A DNA stretch of 38,336 bases, taken from Limnohabitans sp. (GTDB lineage: Bacteria; Pseudomonadota; Gammaproteobacteria; Burkholderiales; Burkholderiaceae_C). The position numbers and the translations under genes are program-made. Under the pieces are notes generated by a model. It worked only from the letters and a program-made list of their open reading frames with translations, did no database searches and was not told the origin of the DNA. The DNA lies in NCBI GenBank assembly GCA_018883305.1, contig VEQI01000002.1, forward strand, positions 1-38,336, written 5' to 3'. Shown piece after piece: positions 32,348 to 38,336 of the stretch. The number at the start of each line of letters is the position of its first letter. Position 1 is the first letter of the stretch.

Positions 32348-33022
32348 GGGCAGCGGCCAGTCCACGATGCGTGAGGCATGCGAGGCGAGATACAGCGAAC
32401 GCCGTCCTGTGGACGGAAAGTCCCGCACCAGGGGCTGAATGGCGCCCTTGAGACGATCCTTCTCCGCCGACGAAAATTCAAAGCCCAGGACTTCACGTGA
32501 ATACGCGATGGAGTGATGCACCTGCAAGCCTTCCAGCTGGCGTTGGGTGTCCTCGTCCAGCCAGTCGTACGCCGTGCGCATATCGGCAAACTGGGTATCA
32601 GCGCGCACTGGTGGCAGCACGCGGGCGCTGAGCATGGAGTAACGACCGGGCGGACTGACAAAGCTGGCGTCGGCGTGCCACAGGCGGTTCGCCAGAGAGC
32701 TGACACGCCGACGGTCATCGGGCGCGAGCAGCTCGCCATCGGCGCCCACGTTGGAAATGTCCGACAAGGCCTCATTGCCAAAGCGGTTCTTGACCATCAC
32801 GGCCGTGGAGGTCTGCGCGTGCAATTGCCCGTCAAAACGGGTGGCGAAGTCCAGCTGTTCTTCGTCGGTGAAGGGCTGTTGGCGAAACACCAGCACCCCA
32901 AAGGTGTCCATGGCCTGACGCAGCGTCTGAAGCGTGGCAGGGTCACGGACTTGCCGCAGGTCGATCGGACTGACCTCCGCGACAAAGGTGTCATGCAGAG
33001 GTTTGAAACTGAGCGAGGTCAT
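32345..33022 (-). pseudogene. 5' fragment of a TauD/TfdA-type dioxygenase gene
   Basis: About 226 residues of a 2-oxoglutarate/Fe(II) dioxygenase remain, starting MTSLSFKPLHDTF with an AGGAGA site. The first iron ligands, His116 and Asp118, are in RLWHADASF, and LPPVRADTQFADMRTAYDWL is a typical core. Sequence resemblance ends at IVDWPLPE; the distal iron His and the 2-oxoglutarate Arg are missing. Beyond the junction the frame continues through the antisense of the Bug fragment to 31751, which is not a real protein tail. Enzymes of this type are about 280-300 residues, so the gene is inactive. Confidence 0.85.
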
Positions 33023-33038
33023 GCACGGTCTCCTGTCC

Positions 33039-34001
33039 TCAATCGGGTTTGATATTGCCTTCACGGATCACCTTGGACCACTTGCGCATCTCGGAGCGGG
33101 TGAAGCTGTCCAGTTCCTGCGGCGAGGTGGGGCTGGCAATGGCGCCCAGCTCCTCGATGCGCTGACGCACGTCGGGCAGGGACAAGATGCGTGTGACGTC
33201 AGTGTTGATGCGGGTGATGGCCTCGGCAGGTGTGCCAGCGGGCGCCAGCAGCGCGCCCCAGGTGAAGGCTTCATAGCCCTGCAGGCCCGGCATTTCATCC
33301 AGCGCCGGGGTTTGCGGCCAGGAACTCAGGCGTTGACGATTGCCGGTGGCCAGTGCCTTCAGCTTGCCATTGCGCACCTGAGGACCCGATGACAACACGC
33401 TGTCAAAGAGCACACTGCACACGCCCCCGATGGCGGCAATGATGGCGGTGCCGCTGCCACTGTAAGGCACATGGGTGAGCGAGAGGCCTGTCATCGATTT
33501 GAACAACTCTGCCGCCAGGTGCGAGGGCGAACCCGCACCGATGGAACAGTAATTGGCTTGCGAGGGATTGGCCTTGACCCAGGCGATGTACTCGGCCACG
33601 GTGTTCACCGGCAATTGCGCGGGCACCACCATGAGCAGTGGGTTGACCGACAACAACGAGATGGCGCTGAAGTCTTTCAACGGGTCATAGGGTATTTTGG
33701 GAAACAGGCTGATGTTGATGGCGTGCGGACCTGCACCGGTGGAGAGCAGGGTGTAGCCATCAGGCGCGGATTTGGCCACCAGGTCACTGCCAATCATGGC
33801 TGCACCACCCGGGCGGTTATCCACCAGCACCGGCTGTTTCCAGATGTCCGAGAGCTTCTGCGCCAGCAACCGAGTGAGGATGTCGGTGGTGCCTCCAGGC
33901 GGGTAGGGCACGACGATGCGTACCGCCTTTTCTGGCCAGGCCGCCCAGGCCTGCATTCCCCAACATAGCAACAGGGCGCAAGCCCAACGTGTCCAGCGCA
34001 T
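33039..34001 (-). CDS. Bug-family (TctC) binding protein
   Basis: A 320-residue periplasmic binding protein. The signal peptide (MRWTRWACALLLCWGMQAWA) is followed by VRIVVPYPPGGTTDILTR, QPVLVDNRPGGAAMIG, PDGYTLL, THVPYSGSGTAIIAAIGG and SWPQTPALDEM. AAGGAG precedes ATG 34001; the open frame extends further but without signal-peptide character. Its stop lies 16 bases before the dioxygenase remnant start, same strand, so it once formed an operon with that gene. It is divergent from the class V aminotransferase. Confidence 0.9.
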   Translation of the reverse strand: MRWTRWACALLLCWGMQAWAAWPEKAVRIVVPYPPGGTTDILTRLLAQKLSDIWKQPVLVDNRPGGAAMIGSDLVAKSAPDGYTLLSTGAGPHAINISLFPKIPYDPLKDFSAISLLSVNPLLMVVPAQLPVNTVAEYIAWVKANPSQANYCSIGAGSPSHLAAELFKSMTGLSLTHVPYSGSGTAIIAAIGGVCSVLFDSVLSSGPQVRNGKLKALATGNRQRLSSWPQTPALDEMPGLQGYEAFTWGALLAPAGTPAEAITRINTDVTRILSLPDVRQRIEELGAIASPTSPQELDSFTRSEMRKWSKVIREGNIKPD

Positions 34002-34071
34002 CGTGATGTCTCCTTTTTGGTGTGGCCTTGAGTTTAGGTCGATGGACCATTCTTTGCAGACCTGCGTTGGA

Positions 34072-34100
34072 TTGCTCCCCTGGGGAAACACCGATATGAT
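34072..34100 (+). promoter_or_regulatory. Candidate promoter for the class V aminotransferase, with a palindrome in the spacer
   Basis: TTGCTC (34072-34077) and TATGAT (34095-34100, five of six -10 bases) are separated by exactly 17 bases. The spacer region contains the perfect palindrome TCCCCTGGGGA (34076-34086), a possible repressor site. The ATG is at 34188. Confidence 0.45.
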
Positions 34101-34187
34101 GCCAATCCCCCGCGATCTGCGTTGACTTGACCGGTCGACGTGAGGCAGGGACAGTCAATCAAACATCATCAAGACAGGAGTGACACC

Positions 34188-35342
34188 ATGGCAGGACTCT
34201 TACCTCACATCGACCCGGATGGCTTGCTGGAGTTTTCGGTGGTCTACACCGACCGTGCGCTCAACCACATGTCGCAACGCTTTCAAGGCGTGATGAAAGA
34301 CATCTCGGGTGTCCTGAAAGAGGTGTACCACGCCCATGCGGCTGTGCTGGTGCCCGGCAGTGGCACCTTTGGCATGGAGTCCGTGGCGCGTCAATTTGCC
34401 ACTGGTCGTCGGGTGATGGTGATTCGCAATGGCTGGTTCAGCTATCGCTGGACCCAGATTTTCGAGATGGGCCACATTCCCGCCGAGAGCATGGTGATGA
34501 AGGCCCGACGTGTCAGCACCGACGCCCAATCGGCCTGGACACCCTGTCCAGTGGATGAGGTGGTGCAAGCCATTCGCCAGCATCGCCCCGAAGTGGTGTT
34601 TGCACCGCATGTGGAAACAGCCGCAGGCATGATTCTGCCGGACGACTACCTGCGCAAGGTCTCGGACGCGGTGCATGAGGTGGGTGGCCTGATGGTGTTG
34701 GATTGCATCGCTTCCGGTGCGGCCTGGGTGGACATGCAGGCCACGGGCGTGGATGTGTTGATCAGCGCCCCCCAGAAGGGCTGGAGCAGCTCCCCGTGTT
34801 GTGCCATGGTGATGCTGAGCGAGCGCGCCCGGACCGCCATCGAGCAGACTCAGAGCACCAGCTTTGCCTGTGATCTCAAGAAATGGCTCAACATCATGGA
34901 AGCGTACGAGAAGGGCGGTCATGCCTATCACGCCACCATGCCCACCGATGCCCTCATGCGCCTGCGCGACGTGATGCTGGAGACACGTGCTTATGGTTTT
35001 GACAAAGTGCGGCAGGAGCAATACGAGATTGGCCGGCAGGTGCGTGCGCTGCTGGAGTCACGTGGCTTCAAGAGTGTGGCGGCGGAAGGTTTCAAGGCGC
35101 CCGGCGTGGTGGTGAGCTACACCACCGATGCGGACGTTCACAACAGCAAGAAGTTTTTGGCACTGGGCTTGCAAACAGCCGCCGGTGTGCCGCTGCAATG
35201 CGACGAGCCTGCCGACTTCATGACCTTCCGCATCGGGCTCTTTGGCCTGGAGAAACTCCATCACGTGTCGCGCAGTGTGGAACACCTGGCGCAGGCCCTG
35301 GACCGCATGGGCTACACCGCCAAGGAGGCGGTGGCTGCCTGA
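34188..35342 (+). CDS. Aminotransferase class V (alanine-glyoxylate/purine catabolism type)
   Basis: A 384-residue PLP enzyme of the serine-pyruvate/alanine-glyoxylate aminotransferase group. Visible are VLVPGSGTFGMESVARQF (phosphate region), VVFAPHVETAAGM, VLDCIASGAAW with the cofactor Asp, and SAPQKGWSSSP with the Schiff-base Lys. ACAGGAG (34174-34180) precedes ATG 34188. It transfers an amino group between an amino acid and glyoxylate or pyruvate; the exact pair is unknown. It is divergent from a Bug gene and convergent with the long cyclase (six bases apart). Confidence 0.88.
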   Translation: MAGLLPHIDPDGLLEFSVVYTDRALNHMSQRFQGVMKDISGVLKEVYHAHAAVLVPGSGTFGMESVARQFATGRRVMVIRNGWFSYRWTQIFEMGHIPAESMVMKARRVSTDAQSAWTPCPVDEVVQAIRQHRPEVVFAPHVETAAGMILPDDYLRKVSDAVHEVGGLMVLDCIASGAAWVDMQATGVDVLISAPQKGWSSSPCCAMVMLSERARTAIEQTQSTSFACDLKKWLNIMEAYEKGGHAYHATMPTDALMRLRDVMLETRAYGFDKVRQEQYEIGRQVRALLESRGFKSVAAEGFKAPGVVVSYTTDADVHNSKKFLALGLQTAAGVPLQCDEPADFMTFRIGLFGLEKLHHVSRSVEHLAQALDRMGYTAKEAVAA

Positions 35343-35348
35343 GCGGGC

Positions 35349-36416
35349 TTACACCGTGGCGATCGGTGTGGCCGGTGAGCCCACGGCGCCGGGCAAGCGC
35401 AACGGTGGCGCAGTGAGCAAAAATCGCGAGCGCTGATGCTCGCGCAGCCAGTCTGCCAGCGGCGAGAGGTGCCAGATCTCCCCGAGGTGAACGCCCAGCT
35501 TGAACAGGCAGTGCTGGTGCAAGGGCAGGAACGCGCACTCACCCTCTTGCGGTGACGGGGGATGGGCTTCCACTGCATAGTTGTCCGCAATCAGGGCCAC
35601 CAGCCCGGAGTCGGTGATCCATTGCAGCAGTTTGGGGTCACGCCCCTCCAGCACGGCGCAGCTGTTCAACAGCTTTTCGCCATCCGGCTGACGATTCATC
35701 TCCAGCAGCATGTCGGCAAAGCCGGTGCGCAGACACACCATGTCGCCACTTTCCACCGTGACCTGGTCCTGGCGCAGGATATCCATGAGGTGGTCATAGT
35801 CGATGTTCACGCGTTGCCGTCCCACATGAGCCCAGAGGTCGATCATCACGGCACGACCTTGCACACATCGCTCGGACATGTTTTCGATGCCCAGCTTTTT
35901 CACTTGGGTGGTCGAGCTGCGCGGAATGTTGGGAAAGTCGAAGATGCCCGCACCGCCCGGATAAGCCGGGCCGATGACGTCCACCCCGGGACGAAAGCCG
36001 TTGTAGTACACGGGTTCAGCAATCCCGTCGCCATCGGCATCAAACAGTGCACCCACATGCGCCAGGCTGTCCCACTGCGTGCTGTATTGCAAGTGCATGA
36101 TGACCAGGTCGTCGCACAGCACATCGGTGCAACTCGGGTCATGGGAACGGAGTTGGTAGTTCAGCATGGGCGTGCCCACACGCTCACGTGCCGTGGGACG
36201 CAGCACGGGTGGCATGCGGCGCGGGTTGAGCACATTGCCGCCAGGAAAATCCAGTGGCAGGCTGAGGTTGAAGGTTTGACCGGTGCGAACTTCGGCGATG
36301 CCTTGCATGACCTTTTCACGCGTCAGGAGGTTCATGCGACCGGCTTGATCGTCGGGTCCGAAGTCACCCCAGGTGGAGCCAGGGGGGCGATGTTTCCAGC
36401 GGGGAGATGCGCTCAT
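35349..36416 (-). CDS. Cyclase family protein, long form
   Basis: A 355-residue cyclase-fold protein distinct from the one at 24862. The metal region reads MHLQYSTQWDSLAHVG (107-122): His108, Gln114, Asp116 and His120 stand where the short form has HxGTHxDxxxH. Other landmarks are PAYPGGAGIFDF and GDMVCLRTGFAD. Long forms of this kind are usually annotated as cyclases or putative metal hydrolases with unknown substrates. It is divergent from the flavin monooxygenase gene by about 190 bases and could act on that enzyme's product; this is inference. Confidence 0.82.
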   Translation of the reverse strand: MSASPRWKHRPPGSTWGDFGPDDQAGRMNLLTREKVMQGIAEVRTGQTFNLSLPLDFPGGNVLNPRRMPPVLRPTARERVGTPMLNYQLRSHDPSCTDVLCDDLVIMHLQYSTQWDSLAHVGALFDADGDGIAEPVYYNGFRPGVDVIGPAYPGGAGIFDFPNIPRSSTTQVKKLGIENMSERCVQGRAVMIDLWAHVGRQRVNIDYDHLMDILRQDQVTVESGDMVCLRTGFADMLLEMNRQPDGEKLLNSCAVLEGRDPKLLQWITDSGLVALIADNYAVEAHPPSPQEGECAFLPLHQHCLFKLGVHLGEIWHLSPLADWLREHQRSRFLLTAPPLRLPGAVGSPATPIATV

Positions 36417-36554
36417 GGGTGTCCTCGATCAGCGATGGCGTGGGAATGGCTCAGTGTGCACGAGGCCACGCGCATGTTCCACCGTCCAGGCGTCGCCAAG
36501 GTGACCTTGGGGTGAGGAGCGACGTCCAGGTGACAGCGAGAGGGTGTTTCAGGA

Positions 36555-36583
36555 TTGTGAAGTGATGTGTCTGCGGCTAGACT
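36555..36583 (+). promoter_or_regulatory. Candidate sigma70 promoter for the flavin monooxygenase gene
   Basis: TTGTGA (36555-36560) and TAGACT (36578-36583) are 17 bases apart, each matching four of six consensus bases, 24 bases before ATG 36607. Confidence 0.4.
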
Positions 36584-36606
36584 TTTTAACGGTCAGGGAG
36601 GACCAC

Positions 36607-37836
36607 ATGAACATTCACACGCTGACCCCGCGCAAGAGCAAGCCCACTGAATCCAGTGTGGTGCTGACCCCGCAGCAAGCGGTGCAGATCGCCGCCGAGA
36701 TGGTGCCGCGGCTGGCGGCCCGCGCTGCCGAATCCGAGCAATTGCGTCATGTGCATCCCGACACCATTGCCGAGTTGCACGGCAGTGGTCTGATGCGACT
36801 CATGCAACCCGCGCGCTTTGGGGGCTCTGAGTTGGGCCTGGACGATCTGATGAACGTGGTGTTCGAGATCGCGCGTGGCTGTCCTTCCACCGCCTGGGTG
36901 TATTCCAACCTGGCCTCGCATTCCTGGAACCTGGGGCAATTTGAGCTTCAGGCGCAAGAAGACATCTGGGCCGAAGACCCGCATGCCCTGGCAGCCACCG
37001 GGCTGGCCTTTCCCTGTGGTCGTGCTGTTCCCGTGGAGGGTGGCTATCGGCTCACCGGACTGTGGCCCTTTGGCAGCGGTGTGGATGCCTCCAGCTGGAT
37101 GCTGGTGGGGGCCATGACCGAACGTGCTGGTGGCGCCCCCGAGCGTCGGTTCTTTCTGGTACCCCAAGCCGACTTCAAAAGCCTGGATAACTGGAGTTCC
37201 TACGGACTCACGGGCACGGGCAGCCATGATGTGCAAATACAGGACGCCTTTGTGCCTGCACATCGAACTGTGTCTGCCGAGGTGTTTGCCGCAGGTCAGA
37301 ATTTGCCAGGTGCACAGCTGTATGCCAATCCGCTGTTTTCCATGCCCACCTTCGCAGCCTTCGCCTACATCCTGTCCAGCGTTCCCGTGGCGACTGCCAA
37401 GGCCGCCGTGGAGCAATTCACCCAGGGCATGCGTGCACGTGCCGGCACCTACACGGGCACGCGCGTGGCCGAGCTGGCGTCCGTGCAGGCACGAATTGCC
37501 GAAGCAGCTTCTTGCGTGGAATTTGCCGAGACCGTGATCCGTCGTGACTGGCAAACCCTGGAGGCCAATGTGCGTGCTGGTGAGTTCCCCAGCATGGAAA
37601 CCAAGTTGCGATGGAAACGCAACGTGGCATTTGCCACCCAGTTGGCCGTGCGCGCCATCGATGCCCTGATGCCAGCTGCCGGCGCGGGTGGACTCAAGCT
37701 GGGGTTGCCGCTGCAACGCCAGTTCCGTGATATTCACGCTGCCTCGGCACACATTGCACTGACCTGGGATGTGCATGCCGCGGCCTATGGTCAAAGCGCC
37801 CTGGGCTTGCAACCCCAAGGCGGTTTGCTGTTGTGA
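36607..37836 (+). CDS. Flavin-dependent monooxygenase, HsaA/acyl-CoA dehydrogenase-fold type
   Basis: A 409-residue acyl-CoA-dehydrogenase-fold protein closer to two-component hydroxylases such as HsaA and HpaH-type enzymes. Landmarks are GLMRLMQPARFGGSELG, EIARGCPSTAWVYSNLASHS, GGYRLTGLWPFGSGVDASSW and TGTGSHDVQIQDAFVP. The catalytic Glu of true acyl-CoA dehydrogenases is not recognisable. It would use reduced FMN or FAD from a separate reductase to hydroxylate an aromatic or similar substrate. GGGAGG precedes ATG 36607; a terminator follows the stop. The nearest reductase-like gene is at 4137, 32 kb away. Confidence 0.82.
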   Translation: MNIHTLTPRKSKPTESSVVLTPQQAVQIAAEMVPRLAARAAESEQLRHVHPDTIAELHGSGLMRLMQPARFGGSELGLDDLMNVVFEIARGCPSTAWVYSNLASHSWNLGQFELQAQEDIWAEDPHALAATGLAFPCGRAVPVEGGYRLTGLWPFGSGVDASSWMLVGAMTERAGGAPERRFFLVPQADFKSLDNWSSYGLTGTGSHDVQIQDAFVPAHRTVSAEVFAAGQNLPGAQLYANPLFSMPTFAAFAYILSSVPVATAKAAVEQFTQGMRARAGTYTGTRVAELASVQARIAEAASCVEFAETVIRRDWQTLEANVRAGEFPSMETKLRWKRNVAFATQLAVRAIDALMPAAGAGGLKLGLPLQRQFRDIHAASAHIALTWDVHAAAYGQSALGLQPQGGLLL

Positions 37837-37840
37837 CCCA

Positions 37841-37879
37841 CACGATCTTGTCCTCACCGTGACAGGATCGTGTTTGTCC
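37841..37879 (+). terminator. Rho-independent-type terminator after the monooxygenase gene
   Basis: CACGATCTTGTC (37841-37852) and GACAGGATCGTG (37861-37872) pair as a 12-base stem with one G-U pair, an eight-base loop and TTTG after it. The T run is short, but stem length and position just after the stop (37836) make it convincing. Confidence 0.6.
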
Positions 37880-37954
37880 TAATAGCGTCTTGTAGAAAAC
37901 ACGTTAAGGTCTGCCCACTCACCCCGAGTGAGACCACCCACCAAGGAGACTCGC

Positions 37955-38336
37955 ATGAAGAAAACCCGTCGACAAATACTGGGCACAGCCGGTGCCGCCG
38001 TCGTTGCCGCGCATTTGCCCCTGAGCACGGCGCTGGCACAGGGCGCCCCCGTCAAGATTGGCATGAGCATGCCGCAAACGGGTGGCCTGGGTGCGGGCGG
38101 ACAGGCAGCCCTGCTGGCTCTGCGCATGTGGGTGGACGATGTCAATGCCAAGGGCGGACTGCTGGGTCGCAAGGTGGAACTGATTGCCTATGACGACCAG
38201 AGCAATGGCGCCAACACCCCGGGCATCTACACCAAGCTCATTGATGTGGACAAAGTGGACTTGCTGATCGCGCCGTATGCCACCAACCCCACCGCGCCCA
38301 TCATGCCCCTGGTCAAGGAGCGCGGCTTGCTGCTGA
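37955..38336 (+). CDS. Branched-chain amino acid-type ABC transporter binding protein (LivJ-like), 3' cut by window edge
   Basis: The first 127 residues of a family 6 periplasmic binding protein. The leader has a twin-Arg pattern (KKTRRQILGTAGAA) and ends STALAQG. VKIGMSMPQTGGLGAGGQAAL, WVDDVNAKGGLLGRKVELI and YDDQSNGANT are the standard domain 1 opening. AAGGAG (37943-37948) precedes ATG 37955. The frame is open at base 38336, so the rest of the roughly 400 residues lies outside. The permease genes may follow in the missing sequence. Ligands in this family range from amino acids to aromatic acids and amides. Confidence 0.88.
   Translation, partial: MKKTRRQILGTAGAAVVAAHLPLSTALAQGAPVKIGMSMPQTGGLGAGGQAALLALRMWVDDVNAKGGLLGRKVELIAYDDQSNGANTPGIYTKLIDVDKVDLLIAPYATNPTAPIMPLVKERGLLL

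Noticed and set aside
32300..32400. An insertion sequence or phage attachment site at the Bug/dioxygenase junction
   Set aside because: No transposase, terminal inverted repeats or target duplication are visible; the junction looks like a simple deletion with short shared bases.
31751..33064. A single 437-residue minus-strand open frame that could be called a dioxygenase
   Set aside because: Family resemblance ends at about 32345. The remaining 195 residues are the antisense of the Bug fragment and the hydroxy-acid oxidase tail, so it is a chimera of a truncated gene and read-through.
35351..35369. ACACCG/CGGTGT hairpin near the end of the aminotransferase gene
   Set aside because: It lies inside the coding end of the convergent cyclase gene with no T run, so it is more likely coding sequence than a terminator.
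1..38336. CRISPR arrays, tRNA or rRNA genes
   Set aside because: No regularly spaced repeats and no recognisable tRNA or rRNA segments were found in the gaps, none of which exceeds about 190 bases.

Overview
The window is a gene-dense stretch of high-GC DNA from a betaproteobacterium, most likely order Burkholderiales and probably a Comamonadaceae-type genome. The main reason is seven substrate-binding proteins of the Bug/TctC type, the expanded family of tripartite tricarboxylate transporters typical of that order. They are interleaved with catabolic enzymes for unusual organic acids. No tRNA, rRNA, CRISPR array, transposase or phage gene is visible, and no gap without a gene exceeds about 190 bases.

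Left part (1-9002). A 5'-truncated shikimate/quinate dehydrogenase-like gene is followed by a VOC protein and a 3-dehydroshikimate dehydratase barrel. This looks like a quinate/shikimate-to-protocatechuate cassette in which the usual fused QuiC protein is split into two genes. Convergent to it are pfkB and a MarR regulator. Then come a flavin-reductase-like gene, a CitE-like lyase and a Bug gene (tightly coupled), a Bug gene whose signal peptide is broken by an apparent one-base frameshift, and an amidase.

Middle part (9030-18208). This holds a small secreted Ala/Lys repeat protein, a ROK sugar kinase, an acyl-CoA-synthetase-like ligase fused to a GrdB/PrdB-like reductase domain, an unknown small protein, an orphan TakP-type TRAP binding protein, a class I aminotransferase, an SDR, an unknown 124-residue protein and an SMP-30 lactonase-like protein.

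CoA operon (18218-23661, minus strand). In transcription order it contains a type III CoA-transferase, an enoyl-CoA hydratase, an HMG-CoA lyase, an MmgE/PrpD protein and a Bug binding protein. This reads as a self-contained uptake, activation, hydration and cleavage route for a branched dicarboxylate. A strong inverted repeat lies upstream, between it and a divergent Bug gene.

Right part (23848-38336). This holds a cyclase, an aldo/keto reductase + 3-hydroxyisobutyrate-dehydrogenase-like + Bug operon, azlCD amino-acid exporter genes, a binding-protein-like gene without signal peptide, an FMN hydroxy-acid oxidase, a deletion scar joining the 5' halves of a Bug gene and a TauD dioxygenase gene tail to tail, another Bug gene, a class V aminotransferase, a second cyclase type, an HsaA-like flavin monooxygenase and the start of a LivJ-like ABC binding protein. 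No transport membrane subunits for the TTT, TRAP or ABC systems are present, so the binding proteins must use permeases encoded elsewhere. Functions are assigned from motifs read by eye; substrates are inference.
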